64,000 nucleotides of DNA. Origin: Paratissierella sp033809995 (GTDB taxonomy: Bacteria > Bacillota > Clostridia > Tissierellales > Tissierellaceae). The notes under the pieces are model-generated. The model made no database searches. It had not been told where the DNA came from and worked only from the letters and a program-made list of their open reading frames with translations. Numbering within the stretch: position 1 is the first letter of the stretch; every line of letters starts with the position of its first letter. The stretch is from the NCBI GenBank assembly GCA_033809995.1, contig JAPXKQ010000006.1, positions 1 through 64,000 on the forward strand. Reading direction: 5' to 3'. A program made the translations under genes and the position numbers. Positions 52,387 through 61,963 of the stretch are shown here, piece after piece.

Positions 52387-53427
52387 CTAATTTTTATGAT
52401 CTCCTCTAGAAAAATCAACAGTAAATCCTGATGCTACTATTCTTTTCTCTATACAGTTCCTACACTCAGCAGCTTCCTCACCAGTACATATCTTTCCATC
52501 ATATAACGAATATTTTTCTCTTACATTCGTTGGTGATAAATTTGGCATTACTACATTGGCTCCAGCTTTCAAACCTTTCTCTCTCCCTAACGGGTTTATT
52601 GTTCCAAGGGCAGTTGTAGCAGGTAATAAAGAATGAGGCAAAAATAACCTTGTCAATGCAATCATTGTAATTGTATCCTCAAGGGTTCCACCTACTTCAT
52701 ATTTATAAATAGTATCTCTATGGGGAATGAAAGGTCCTATCCCCACCATTTCAGGCTCTAGTTTCTTTATAAATAAGATGTCATCTGCTAAATCTTCCTT
52801 ACTTTGAGATGGTATCCCAACCATAAAACCCGAACCTACCTGATAGCCTATTTTTTTCAGATTCCATAAACACTTTATTCTATTTTCAAAATTTGTATTT
52901 CTATGTATTTTATTGAACAAATCCTTACTAGCTGTTTCGTGTCTAAGTAGGTACCTATCTGCTCCAGCTTTAAAATATTTTTCATAAGATTCATAGGATT
53001 TTTCACCAATTGAAAGGGTGATAGCAACATCTGTATATTTTTCTTTAATAGCAGTAATTAAAGTAATCAGCATATCATCTGTATAAAAATCATCTTCACC
53101 ACTTTGTAATACAAATGTTCTATAACCCAATTTATAACCTTCGTCACAAGTTAGAAGTATGTCTTCCAAACTTAGCCTATATCTTTCTATATTTTTATTA
53201 GTAGCATTAATACCACAATATTTACAAGATTTTTTACAATAATTTGAAAACTCAATAAGTCCTCTGAAAAACACTTTATTACCATAGGAGTTTAATCTAG
53301 TTTCATGAGCTTTTTGAATTAAATATTCCCTCTCATTTTCACCAATATTATTAAGAATAAATACTAGTTCTTCATATTTCAAATTGTTAGTAAGATAAAG
53401 CTTATCTATTATTTTTATAATATTCAT
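52387..53427 (-). CDS. hydE: [FeFe] hydrogenase maturase HydE (radical SAM)
   Basis: The 346-residue enzyme has the radical SAM motif CKKSCKYCGI near 63-72, LRHETASKDLFNKIHRN near 160 and VGIPSQSKEDLADDI near 205. HydE works with HydG and HydF in making the azadithiolate bridge of the H-cluster. It lies 67 nt after hydA, past a strong hairpin, and leads the maturase half of the cluster. Confidence 0.96.
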   Translation of the reverse strand: MNIIKIIDKLYLTNNLKYEELVFILNNIGENEREYLIQKAHETRLNSYGNKVFFRGLIEFSNYCKKSCKYCGINATNKNIERYRLSLEDILLTCDEGYKLGYRTFVLQSGEDDFYTDDMLITLITAIKEKYTDVAITLSIGEKSYESYEKYFKAGADRYLLRHETASKDLFNKIHRNTNFENRIKCLWNLKKIGYQVGSGFMVGIPSQSKEDLADDILFIKKLEPEMVGIGPFIPHRDTIYKYEVGGTLEDTITMIALTRLFLPHSLLPATTALGTINPLGREKGLKAGANVVMPNLSPTNVREKYSLYDGKICTGEEAAECRNCIEKRIVASGFTVDFSRGDHKN

Positions 53428-53450
53428 ATAAATACCTCTTTAATTCTACT

Positions 53451-53478
53451 AAGGGGATATTTTTTGAAATATCCCCTT
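53451..53478 (-). other. Hairpin between hydA and hydE
   Basis: AAGGGGATATTT and AAATATCCCCTT form a perfect 12-bp stem with a four-base loop, but no T-run follows on the minus strand. It may protect the hydCBA message 3' end and lower maturase expression. Confidence 0.7.
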
Positions 53479-53494
53479 GTTGAAATATTAATTA

Positions 53495-55183
53495 CTACTT
53501 TTTATGAACATGTAATAAATCATGTCTATCCTTTAACATTCCTTCAAACAAGGATGTAACTAATGGATTTTCCTCTGAACTCTTGATATGTGATTTCCTA
53601 TCGAGTTTGTATAAACCCTTAGCCCTATCACTGGATAATTCCGTTTTTTTGGTAATAGGTTGACCGCCTCCGGATACACAGCCTCCCGGACATGCCATGA
53701 CTTCTACAAAATGATAATTCTTTTCTCCTGATTTAATTTGTTTAATCAATTCAGCAGCATTTTTCAGACCATGTACCACTGCTAGTTTCACTTCTACTCC
53801 ATCGACGTTAAATACAGCCTCTTTTATATTTTCCAATCCCCTTACATCCTTGAATAATACATCTTTAACAGTATGATTTGGGGTTTTCTTCAATAATCTT
53901 GTCAATACTGCTTCTGTTACTCCACCAGTGGAACCAAATATTACTCCAGATCCACTAGCAAGTCCAAAGGGCATATCAAAGGATTCTTCTTCTAATTCAT
54001 CAAATATTATTCCAGCCTCTTTAATGAGCAAAGCTAGTTCTTGAGTTGTTATTACAATATCTACATCCTTAACACCATCATGCTCAAATTCATTTCTTGC
54101 TGCTTCAGCCTTTTTCGCAGTACAAGGCATTACTGATAATACTATAGTTTCTTTTCCTTCCTCCATATCCTTGTTCTTAAAATACTCTTTTATAACAGCT
54201 CCAAACATTTGCTGTGGAGATTTACATGTGGAAATATTGCCTACCAAATCTGGAAACTTGTTTTCAGCAAATTTGACCCATCCTGGACAACAAGATGTGA
54301 ATAATGGCAATTCTTCCGCTTTATTAAGTTTTTCAATGAATTCTTTGCTTTCCTCAATAACAGTCATATCTGCAGCAAAGGATGTATCATAGACTTCATC
54401 TACTCCAAGATTTTTCAGTGCAGAAACTATTCTTCCTATTGTAATTTCACCTGGTTTCAAACCAAATTCTTCTCCTAAAGCTACTCTCACGGCTGGAGCT
54501 ATTTGAGCAATCAAACGTTTTGATTTATCATGTAATACATCCCATACCCTATGATTTTCATTTTTTATAATAATAGCGCCTGTAGGACATACCATTCTAC
54601 ATTGACCACAATTGACGCAATCAACATCAGCAATATCTTTTTGGAAAGCAGGAGTAATTTGTATCTTTGAACCCCTATATGCAAAACTTAAAGCCCCTAC
54701 CCCTTGAACCTCTTCACACACCCTTACACAGTCACCACATAAAATACATTTATTTGGATTTCTTATTATACTTAAGCTACTTTTATCTATTGGCAATTCT
54801 TTTCTGCTTCCATTAAATCTTATGTTTTTTATTCCAAAACGAATTGCCAGTTCTTGAAGCTCACACTGTGAGGTTCTTTCGCAAGTAGTACAATCTCTAT
54901 CATGATTTGCTAATAATAATTCCAATATAGTTCTTCTATATTTTTGTACTCTCTTAGTATTCGTAAAGATTTCCATTCCATCCTCAGGTAATTGAGAACA
55001 AGAAGCAAAAGTTTTTCCTTTATTATCTTCAACTAAACACATTCTGCATGCACCATAGATACTTAATTCTGAATGGTAACAAAATGTAGGTAAGTTAATA
55101 CCTGCTTTTCTTACTACCTCCAAAACATTTTTTTCATTATCGAATTCAATTTTTTTACCATCTATAATCATGGAACCTTTCAT
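53495..55183 (-). CDS. hydA: [FeFe] hydrogenase catalytic subunit of the bifurcating type
   Basis: The 562-residue subunit has an N-terminal [2Fe-2S] domain (CYHSELSIYGACRMCLVE near 35), the His-Cys3 cluster HDRDCTTCERTSQCEL near 93, two [4Fe-4S] motifs (CILCGDCVRVCEE near 140, CVNCGQCRMVCPTGA near 185), and the H-cluster motifs TSCCPGWVKF near 298, MPCTAKKAE near 353 and EVMACPGGCVSGGGQP near 495. It makes or uses H2. With hydB and hydC it should form the NADH- and ferredoxin-linked complex. Confidence 0.97.
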   Translation of the reverse strand: MKGSMIIDGKKIEFDNEKNVLEVVRKAGINLPTFCYHSELSIYGACRMCLVEDNKGKTFASCSQLPEDGMEIFTNTKRVQKYRRTILELLLANHDRDCTTCERTSQCELQELAIRFGIKNIRFNGSRKELPIDKSSLSIIRNPNKCILCGDCVRVCEEVQGVGALSFAYRGSKIQITPAFQKDIADVDCVNCGQCRMVCPTGAIIIKNENHRVWDVLHDKSKRLIAQIAPAVRVALGEEFGLKPGEITIGRIVSALKNLGVDEVYDTSFAADMTVIEESKEFIEKLNKAEELPLFTSCCPGWVKFAENKFPDLVGNISTCKSPQQMFGAVIKEYFKNKDMEEGKETIVLSVMPCTAKKAEAARNEFEHDGVKDVDIVITTQELALLIKEAGIIFDELEEESFDMPFGLASGSGVIFGSTGGVTEAVLTRLLKKTPNHTVKDVLFKDVRGLENIKEAVFNVDGVEVKLAVVHGLKNAAELIKQIKSGEKNYHFVEVMACPGGCVSGGGQPITKKTELSSDRAKGLYKLDRKSHIKSSEENPLVTSLFEGMLKDRHDLLHVHKK

Positions 55184-55186
55184 ATT

Positions 55187-57052
55187 CTAAGCCTCCTTTA
55201 TTGCGTCAAATGTACAACTTACTAAACATGCACCACATTTTATACATAAATTAGAATCAATTATATGCTTTTCTTTAATTTTACCTAGTATTGCATTTAC
55301 AGGGCAGACCTTTCTACATTTACCACAACCTTTACAAAGCTCAGAATCAATTTCTATTTTCTTAAGGCCTTGACAAGTCTTCGTAGGACATGTTTTATCT
55401 ACAACATGAGCCAAATACTCATCTCTAAAATATTTCAAAGAACTTATAACCGGATTAGCTGCAGTTTTTCCTAAACCACAAAGAGATGAATTCGTTATAG
55501 TATCTGCTAATTCCTCTAGCAAGTCTAAATCTTCTATTGAACCTTTTCCCTCAACAATTTTCTCTAATATCCCAAGCATTCTTTTTGTTCCCTCTCTACA
55601 TGGTACACACTTACCACAGGATTCATTTTGGGTAAAATTCATAAAAAATCTAGCTACTTCTACTATACAGGTATCTTCATCCATAACAACCATACCACCA
55701 GAACCTATCATAGCTCCAACATTTGATAATGAGTCAAAATCAAGGGGCATATCTAAGTGTTGTTCCGTCAAACATCCCCCAGATGGTCCTCCTATTTGCA
55801 CTGCCTTAAACTTTTTCCCATTCATTATTCCTCCACCGATATCAAAAATTATCTCTCTAAGGGTTGAGCCCATAGGCACCTCAATGATACCAGTAGTATT
55901 TACATTGCCAGTTAAAGAAAATGCTTTTGTACCCGGGCTCTTCTTAGTCCCATAAGATTTATACCACTCTGCACCATTCATAATGATATATCTTATATTT
56001 GCATATGTCTCAACATTATTTAAAACTGTTGGCTTTCTCCATAAGCCTTCTTCTACAGTCCTCTTAGCCCTTACCCTAGGCATTCCCCTTTCTCCTTCTA
56101 TGGAAGCTATCAAGGCGCTACCTTCTCCGCAGACAAAAGCTCCTGCCCCTTGATTAATGTGGATATCAAAGGATAAGTTTGTACCTAAAATATTATTTCC
56201 TAATAGTCCATATTCTCTTGCTTGATTTATTGCTATAGTTAGCCTTTTTACAGCCAATGGGTATTCAGCCCGTACGTAAATATAACCTTCTGTTGCGCCT
56301 GTTGCATAAGCCGCAATTATCATACCTTCAATTATACTATGGGGAAGTCCTTCCATAATGCACATGTCCATAAAAGCTCCTGGGTCTCCCTCATCACCAT
56401 TGCATATAACGTACTTTGTATCACTTTCAAAGGATAATACTTGTGACCACTTTTTGCCTGTGGGATACCCCCCACCGCCTCTTCCACGAAGCTTTGATTC
56501 TATTATTTCTTCACAAACATCCTTTGGACTCATTTCATCAATTGCTTTTGCTAACGCTTGATATCCGCCAGCTATTATATATTCCTCAATAGATTCTGCA
56601 TCTATACGCCCGCAATCCTCAAGAACCAATCTAGTTTGATTTTTATAAAATGGTATTTCTTCATAACAGTGATAGACATTGTTATCCCTTTTATACATTA
56701 GTCTTTCAACAGCTCTATTGTTGATTATACTTTCTCTAACTATTTCTTCACAGTCTTCTAAACTAACCTTAGTATAAAGCCAATTATCAGGCTCTATCCT
56801 AACTAATGGACCTGCTTCACAAAGTCCAGGACAACCACTCTTTTTAAAACCAATTTCTTCTTTATGTAAGTCAATATCTGCTGATATTCCAATTTCATTT
56901 ATTAAGCTTTTTAATTTTTCATATATCTCCAAAGAACCGCCAGCTACGCAACCAGTACCTCCACAAACTATAATTTTCTTATTTTGTTTATCAAGAGATT
57001 TTTTAAATATTTCCTTAGCTTTTTTAAAGTCATTTATGCTATTGATTCTCAA
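55187..57052 (-). CDS. hydB: Hydrogenase NADH-binding subunit HydB (NuoF-like)
   Basis: The 621-residue flavoprotein has an N-terminal thioredoxin-like [2Fe-2S] domain (IIVCGGTGCVAGGSLE near 28, SGCPGLCEAGPLV near 75), the NuoF core with RGRGGGGYPTGKKW near 190 (NADH/FMN), ESCGKCVPCREGTKRM near 480, and a C-terminal 2x[4Fe-4S] domain (CKGCGKCRKVCPVNAI, CIKCGACLVSCTFDAI). This is the HydB layout of the Thermotoga electron-bifurcating enzyme. It overlaps hydC by 14 nt and is 3 nt from hydA. Confidence 0.97.
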   Translation of the reverse strand: MRINSINDFKKAKEIFKKSLDKQNKKIIVCGGTGCVAGGSLEIYEKLKSLINEIGISADIDLHKEEIGFKKSGCPGLCEAGPLVRIEPDNWLYTKVSLEDCEEIVRESIINNRAVERLMYKRDNNVYHCYEEIPFYKNQTRLVLEDCGRIDAESIEEYIIAGGYQALAKAIDEMSPKDVCEEIIESKLRGRGGGGYPTGKKWSQVLSFESDTKYVICNGDEGDPGAFMDMCIMEGLPHSIIEGMIIAAYATGATEGYIYVRAEYPLAVKRLTIAINQAREYGLLGNNILGTNLSFDIHINQGAGAFVCGEGSALIASIEGERGMPRVRAKRTVEEGLWRKPTVLNNVETYANIRYIIMNGAEWYKSYGTKKSPGTKAFSLTGNVNTTGIIEVPMGSTLREIIFDIGGGIMNGKKFKAVQIGGPSGGCLTEQHLDMPLDFDSLSNVGAMIGSGGMVVMDEDTCIVEVARFFMNFTQNESCGKCVPCREGTKRMLGILEKIVEGKGSIEDLDLLEELADTITNSSLCGLGKTAANPVISSLKYFRDEYLAHVVDKTCPTKTCQGLKKIEIDSELCKGCGKCRKVCPVNAILGKIKEKHIIDSNLCIKCGACLVSCTFDAIKEA

Positions 57053-57530
57053 TTGAATTATCCTCCTTAATTTGATTTATTAATTCTATTGTCATTTTGG
57101 GAGTCATCTTTCCATAAACTCGACCATCAATATTTAATGCGGGAGCTAAACTACAGGCGCCTAAACAGGAAACAAGTTCAATAGTAAATAATAAATCATC
57201 AGTAGTATTTTTATTTTCATTTAAGGATAATTCTTCTCTTAATGCATTTAATATAGGGATCGACTTTCTTATATGGCATGCTGTTCCGTCACATATTTTA
57301 ATAATATGTTTTCCTTTAGGCTCTAAAGAAAAATTTTCATAAAATGTTGCTATACCAAAAATCTTGGAAGGACTGGTATCAATAACGTTTGCTATATACT
57401 CTAGTGCTTCCTCTGATAGATACCCTATAATTTTTTGAACCTCTTGAAGAATAGTTATAATTGCTGACTGTTTTTGCCCATACTTCTCAATAATTTCATC
57501 AATTTTGTCCTTCATCTCAAAAGCTAACAT
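57039..57530 (-). CDS. hydC: Hydrogenase [2Fe-2S] subunit HydC (NuoE-like)
   Basis: The 163-residue subunit has the NuoE plan: helical start AIITILQEVQKIIGYLSEEALEYIA and FGIATFYENFSLEPKGKH near 65. The four cluster Cys are in CDGTACH near 87 and SCLGACSLAPALNI near 128. It hands electrons within the HydABC complex. ATG 57530 follows AAGGAGG. First gene of the operon, behind a promoter with a Rex-like site. Confidence 0.96.
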   Translation of the reverse strand: MLAFEMKDKIDEIIEKYGQKQSAIITILQEVQKIIGYLSEEALEYIANVIDTSPSKIFGIATFYENFSLEPKGKHIIKICDGTACHIRKSIPILNALREELSLNENKNTTDDLLFTIELVSCLGACSLAPALNIDGRVYGKMTPKMTIELINQIKEDNSIENQ

Positions 57531-57648
57531 AAAAAACCTCCTTATTGTTTGTTATTTATTTAACGTTTATTGATAAAAAAAATTTCCACCCTCAAAATAA
57601 TCATCCATCCTTTAGGATGTTAATCTTTTAATAATTTATATAACCAAT

Positions 57649-57676
57649 ATTTTAGCAAGTTTAAGGAAATTGTCAA
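57649..57676 (-). promoter_or_regulatory. Promoter of the hyd operon
   Basis: On the minus strand TTGACA (57676-57671), 16-nt spacer, TAAAAT (57654-57649). The leader to hydC is about 115 nt and has a CATCC / GGATG hairpin at about 57604-57621. Confidence 0.75.
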
Positions 57677-57684
57677 TATATTAT

Positions 57685-57702
57685 ATGTTATATTCTTAAC
57701 AA
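57685..57702. promoter_or_regulatory. Rex-like operator upstream of hydCBA
   Basis: ATGTTATATTCTTAACAA matches the Rex consensus TTGTTAA-N4-TTAACAA at 12 of 14 fixed places, with one perfect half. It lies 8 bp upstream of the -35. Rex senses NADH/NAD+ and controls fermentation and hydrogenase genes in clostridia; binding here is inference. Confidence 0.55.
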
Positions 57703-57785
57703 CCAAATTTAGTTTAAGCTTATCGAATTAAATTGCTAATAGTTATTGTTATTTAATTGACACTTTATTGTATACTATCAAAAAA

Positions 57786-57813
57786 GAAGGTAGAAAATCA
57801 ATCTACCTTCTCA
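57786..57813 (-). terminator. Terminator after the 235-residue lipoprotein gene
   Basis: GAAGGTAGA / TCTACCTTC stem just beyond the stop, with TTTTTTG after it on the minus strand. Confidence 0.85.
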
Positions 57814-58518
57814 TATCGTCCATTCACTATGGATTATGCCTACTAAATATAATGTTCCATTTACATCCTCAAAAACCAATTTCAAACTTCTCCAGTCTAT
57901 TCCTTCGTATTTAGGTTCTAATCCTGTTATATGAAATTCAACAAATTGTCCATTGGGATAAGCTTCTTTTATGTTATTTATTGTATTTCCTTTACCTATA
58001 ATATTGTTAATCCCAATGATATGAGGTTTTGCAAAATCATAATCATATACAAATCTTTTATAATAATCATTGAAATTTAATTCAATGGGATCTCCTTTGC
58101 CATCATAGATACCCCAGTTGTATACTTCTTTATTCTCGTTTAGCTTTGCTACCTCATCTGGTTTAAAAACCTTATCTTTTTCTAAATCGATAAAATCATA
58201 TGGAGTAAATCTTAATCCCTTTGTTGGATGAACAATTGATGATAATCCCTCCATATCTTTGTTTTTAATCAATAATAACGTATCAAGCACCCTTGTATAT
58301 GTTTCCTTTTCACTAGAAGATGTCTTACCCTTATTGCCAGATTCAAGTTCTTTTATTCTCTTTTCAAGTTCAGAAATCTTCTCATCTTTTTCTTTGATAT
58401 CCTTTTCTAATTCTGTAATTTTATCATAATTTTTACTATTATTTTTTAAAGTACAACTTGATAGAATAATAGATAAAATAATTAATGTAAGTATCAGTAA
58501 ATTATTTTTTTTAATCAA
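57811..58518 (-). CDS. Predicted lipoprotein with coiled coil, unknown function
   Basis: The 235-residue protein has a lipoprotein signal with Cys22 (IILSSC), a charged coiled coil (about 32-62: ITELEKDIKEKDEKISELEK), and a C-terminal domain with LDTLLLIKNKDMEGLSSIVHPTKGLRFTPYDFID and a final GIDWRSLKLVFEDVNGTLYLVGIIHSEWTI. The HPxxGLRFxPY pattern recurs in clostridial surface lipoproteins, but I know no function. ATG 58518 has GGAGGTTTCACC upstream. Single-gene unit. Confidence 0.8.
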   Translation of the reverse strand: MIKKNNLLILTLIILSIILSSCTLKNNSKNYDKITELEKDIKEKDEKISELEKRIKELESGNKGKTSSSEKETYTRVLDTLLLIKNKDMEGLSSIVHPTKGLRFTPYDFIDLEKDKVFKPDEVAKLNENKEVYNWGIYDGKGDPIELNFNDYYKRFVYDYDFAKPHIIGINNIIGKGNTINNIKEAYPNGQFVEFHITGLEPKYEGIDWRSLKLVFEDVNGTLYLVGIIHSEWTI

Positions 58519-58595
58519 GGTGAAACCTCCTTTCTTTTAATAATTATATTTACCCTAGATTAAATATTTTATTATAGAATGATATTAGATGATTT

Positions 58596-58625
58596 AAAAA
58601 GGTAAGCCCAAGGCTTACCTTTTCA
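58596..58625 (-). terminator. Terminator after the YjiH gene
   Basis: AAAAGGTAAGCC / GGCTTACCTTTT, 12-bp stem with a three-base loop, directly beyond the stop on the minus strand. Confidence 0.8.
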
Positions 58626-58629
58626 ATAG

Positions 58630-59934
58630 TTAAAATATCAAATATAACACTGGAACTGCTAATAAAATTGTTAATACTACTCTTTCTACCCATATAATTA
58701 AATAGTCTTTAAATGTTAATGGTATTTCTGTAGCCATCATACATGGTATTGAAGCTGAGAAGAATAGTATCTCTGAAACACTTACTATAGCTATTAAGAA
58801 TTTAGTAATCATTGGAGCTTCAGTTACAAGCAATGCAGGCAAGAACATTTCAGCAATACTTAATGCACTTGCTTTTGCAGCTAGTAAAGGCTCTGGTACT
58901 CTTAATAGTAATGTAAATGGATAGAATATATATCCCAATATATCGAATACTGGTGTGTAGGTTGCTATTACTAATCCCAATACACCTACTGACATTAATG
59001 TAGGTCCTATTCCAATAGCCAATGCTACACCATCCTTGATATTTGCTACAACACTTTCAACAAGTGTAGGAGCTTTATCAAATGCTGCCATTCCTTCTGC
59101 CCAAGCAGTTTTTGCTCTGTCCTTTGTAACAACCTTTTCAACGTCTCCTTCTTGGTCATTATAATAAGCATCTGGTTTTTTGCTTAAAGGATAAATTCTT
59201 GCAGTTATTGCAGTTACAATAAATGTAATAATAAATGTTAACCAGAAATATAATAACCAATGTTCCATAATACCTAATGTATTAGCAACTATAATCATAA
59301 ATGTAGCGGAAACCGTTGAGAATCCTGTAGCAATAATAGCCGCTTCTTTTCCAGTATATTTACCTTCTTTATATACCCTGTTGGTAATAAGCAGTGCTAA
59401 TGAATAACTACCAACGAATGATGCAACAGCATCTACTGCGGATCTACCTGGAGTCTTCCAAATTGGTTTCATAATAGGTTGTGCAAATACACCGATAAAT
59501 TCCATTAATCCGTAATTTACTAAAAATGCTAAGAAAACAGAACCTACGGGTACAATAGTTGTTACCGGAATAACAACCTTATTATAAACAAATGGAATTA
59601 CGTCTGGAGCCAATAATGCCGCAGGTCCTACGTTGAAAATAGCCATAAATATAAAAGGAATACCTAATAATTTCAAAAGTGAAAATATTGTAGTTACCCT
59701 ATCCTTATTCCATGACTTGTTTATAAATGGTAAGATTCCTCCTATCGTAACAACGATTCCTGCGTAAACAGGTCCAAAATGTGGTATCGTTTTGATATAA
59801 TTTACAATGTGGTCGATAGGAATTGAACTCTTCCCCCCTACCTTAATAGGTACAAAGAACATAAAAATACCTAATAGTGCATAAAAGATAAACTTAAATG
59901 CCTTGATGCCACTTGAAGATTGATTACTACTCAT
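58630..59934 (-). CDS. YjiH family membrane protein (nucleoside-recognition/Gate domain)
   Basis: The 434-residue protein has about ten to eleven membrane segments and the Gate-domain look: GPVYAGIVVTIGGILPFINKS near 53, VDAVASFVGSYSLALLITNRVYKEGKYTGKEAAIIATGFSTVSATFMIIVA near 165-215, and SVSEILFFSASIPCMMATEIP near 385. The substrate is unknown; relatives of the Gate family carry nucleosides or act in sporulation. ATG 59934 follows AGGAGG. A 14-bp palindrome lies about 80 nt upstream. Confidence 0.88.
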   Translation of the reverse strand: MSSNQSSSGIKAFKFIFYALLGIFMFFVPIKVGGKSSIPIDHIVNYIKTIPHFGPVYAGIVVTIGGILPFINKSWNKDRVTTIFSLLKLLGIPFIFMAIFNVGPAALLAPDVIPFVYNKVVIPVTTIVPVGSVFLAFLVNYGLMEFIGVFAQPIMKPIWKTPGRSAVDAVASFVGSYSLALLITNRVYKEGKYTGKEAAIIATGFSTVSATFMIIVANTLGIMEHWLLYFWLTFIITFIVTAITARIYPLSKKPDAYYNDQEGDVEKVVTKDRAKTAWAEGMAAFDKAPTLVESVVANIKDGVALAIGIGPTLMSVGVLGLVIATYTPVFDILGYIFYPFTLLLRVPEPLLAAKASALSIAEMFLPALLVTEAPMITKFLIAIVSVSEILFFSASIPCMMATEIPLTFKDYLIIWVERVVLTILLAVPVLYLIF

Positions 59935-60012
59935 AAATACATCATCCTCCTTTTATATAATAAGGTAAATTAATTTATTACAGATAAATATTAGCATTTT
60001 TTATCTTTTTCC

Positions 60013-60026
60013 TCAAGACGTCTTGA
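60013..60026. promoter_or_regulatory. Perfect 14-bp palindrome upstream of the YjiH gene
   Basis: TCAAGACGTCTTGA is its own reverse complement and lies upstream of an A/T region that could hold the -10 (TAATAT). It may be an operator; the regulator is unknown. Confidence 0.45.
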
Positions 60027-60053
60027 TATAGGATTACTGTAGTAAATTGGTAA

Positions 60054-60998
60054 CTATTCATATGTGATGATCTTTGTATATCCATCAAAGCCAATTGTAG
60101 TATTTTCAAAGATTTTTAATGCCTCTTGTTTATATTCATCTGGATTTTCCATCGATGTACTAAAATGTGTTAACAATAATTCTTTAACATCCCCATTTGA
60201 TGCCAATCTTGCAGCTTCAGAAAAGGTCATATGTAAATTTTTCTGAGCTTTATCCATATCCTCATCACTTCCGTAGGTACCCTCGCATATAAATAAATTA
60301 CTATCCTTAATAAATTCTATTATTGAACCTATAGGTCTAGTATCTGTTATATATGACATTTTAATACCCTTTCTTTCTTCCCCTAAAACCATATTTGGTT
60401 CATATTCATAGCCTTCATAAAATACATTTTCACCCTGTTGAAGTCTCTTCCATATTTCCTTTGGCACGTTATTTGTTATTGCCTTTTCAACGATAAATTT
60501 AGGTAGTCTTGAAAAATAGAAATTATATCCTAAACATGGAGATGAATGTTCAAGCCCCAGCGTATTTATAGCTATATCATTTTTTATGTTTCCAGATTTG
60601 TTTAATTTTAATTTTTTTGATTCTAGGACAATATCTAATGTTGTCTGAGGATTTTCTATTAAATATAAATCATATGGTAAATAAGTTGTCACTAGTAACC
60701 CCCTTAGCACAGATTCTAAACCTATTGGACCTACAATAGTAATAGGTTCTAGCCTCTCGCTATTCCCAATAGTAGCTAATAAACCGGGAAGCCCTAATAT
60801 ATGATCCCCATGAAAATGGGTAATGCAAATTATATCTATTGCCTTAAACCCAGTATTCATCTTCCTCATGGCTACCTGAGTACCTTCACCACAATCCATT
60901 AATATTTTTCTTCCTCGATAACTTATTAAAAGTGATGAAAGATGTCTATTGGGCATAGGCATACCGCCACCACTTCCTAGTAAAATTAAGTCTAACAA
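60054..60998 (-). CDS. rnz: Ribonuclease Z
   Basis: The 314-residue metallo-beta-lactamase enzyme trims tRNA 3' ends. Seen: LLGSGGGMPMPNRHLSSLLI at the start, LMDCGEGTQ, zinc motif THFHGDHILGLPGLL near 60, GLEHSSPCLGY near 148, SYITDTRP near 215 and LLTHFST near 275. The length suits RNase Z. It lies 13 nt after the EamA gene in the same direction, so the two may be cotranscribed. Confidence 0.96.
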   Translation of the reverse strand: MLDLILLGSGGGMPMPNRHLSSLLISYRGRKILMDCGEGTQVAMRKMNTGFKAIDIICITHFHGDHILGLPGLLATIGNSERLEPITIVGPIGLESVLRGLLVTTYLPYDLYLIENPQTTLDIVLESKKLKLNKSGNIKNDIAINTLGLEHSSPCLGYNFYFSRLPKFIVEKAITNNVPKEIWKRLQQGENVFYEGYEYEPNMVLGEERKGIKMSYITDTRPIGSIIEFIKDSNLFICEGTYGSDEDMDKAQKNLHMTFSEAARLASNGDVKELLLTHFSTSMENPDEYKQEALKIFENTTIGFDGYTKIITYE

Positions 60999-61011
60999 GA
61001 CTAATCATCCT

Positions 61012-61911
61012 TTAATTTTTATTTGAAGCTTTCTTCCCATATTCACTTATAAAGGCTGACCCTAAAATAAGAATTCCACCTAACATTTGAATTAAAGTCA
61101 ATTTTTCATTTAATAATAAACCTGACAATATAACTGCAAATATTGGATCTATATAACTTAAGATTGCAATACTTTGACCTTCCACATCCTTAATGGCAGT
61201 GAAATACAATAAATAAGCTAATCCTGTATGTAAAATACCAACTATAATAAGTAAGATTAGAGATTTAATATCTAGATTGCTTAAGTTAAATTTAGTATTA
61301 AAATAGACCATTGGTAGCAAAACAAGGGCAGAAAAAAACAATTGAATTATTGTTACTATAGTGCTAGGTAAATTTTTAATAAATTTATTTAAGATAACAA
61401 CTATGGCATAAAATACAGCAGCACATACTGAATACATAATTCCAACCATATGATTATAATCCGTTGAATTAGTGTCCTTGGTATTTACTATCAAAATAAG
61501 ACCAATCATTGCTCCTAAAATACACAATGTTTTCTTAAGAGTTGCTTTTTCTTTGAAAATTATAGATGATAGTATAGCTATAAAAATCGGTGCAACATAA
61601 TATGATAAAGTTGAATTGGCAATGGTAGTATTTTTATATCCTTGAAATAAAAGAACCCATCCTAAACCCAAGCTTATGCCAGAAAAAATTAATATTTTTA
61701 TATTTTCCTTAATATTTCCTAGATTTTGTTTCTCCCCTTTAAATAAACTTAAAAATATAATGAAAATGCAACCAATTATTGATCTATAAAAAGCTATCTC
61801 TATAGAAGATAATTTTATTTCCTTTACAAATATTCCTAATGTTCCCCAAATTAACATTGCTACAATAATTTTAAATCTACTCTTCTTGGAATTGTTTAAG
61901 TTACTAATCAA
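61012..61911 (-). CDS. EamA/DMT-family transporter
   Basis: The 299-residue protein has ten membrane segments in two EamA repeats (about 10-140 and 155-290). Marks: MLIWGTLGIFVKEIKLSSIEIAFYRSIIGC near the start, YYVAPIFIAILSSIIFKEKAT near 105, and the matching SYIDPIFAVILSGLLLNEKLT near 255. Such proteins export amino acids or other metabolites; the substrate is unknown. ATG 61911 follows AAGGTGGG. Its upstream region contains the tandem structured repeats. Confidence 0.93.
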   Translation of the reverse strand: MISNLNNSKKSRFKIIVAMLIWGTLGIFVKEIKLSSIEIAFYRSIIGCIFIIFLSLFKGEKQNLGNIKENIKILIFSGISLGLGWVLLFQGYKNTTIANSTLSYYVAPIFIAILSSIIFKEKATLKKTLCILGAMIGLILIVNTKDTNSTDYNHMVGIMYSVCAAVFYAIVVILNKFIKNLPSTIVTIIQLFFSALVLLPMVYFNTKFNLSNLDIKSLILLIIVGILHTGLAYLLYFTAIKDVEGQSIAILSYIDPIFAVILSGLLLNEKLTLIQMLGGILILGSAFISEYGKKASNKN

Positions 61912-61963
61912 ATTTTTCCCACCTTATCTAAATAATTTATCCCTTTTATACAAATTATATAAT

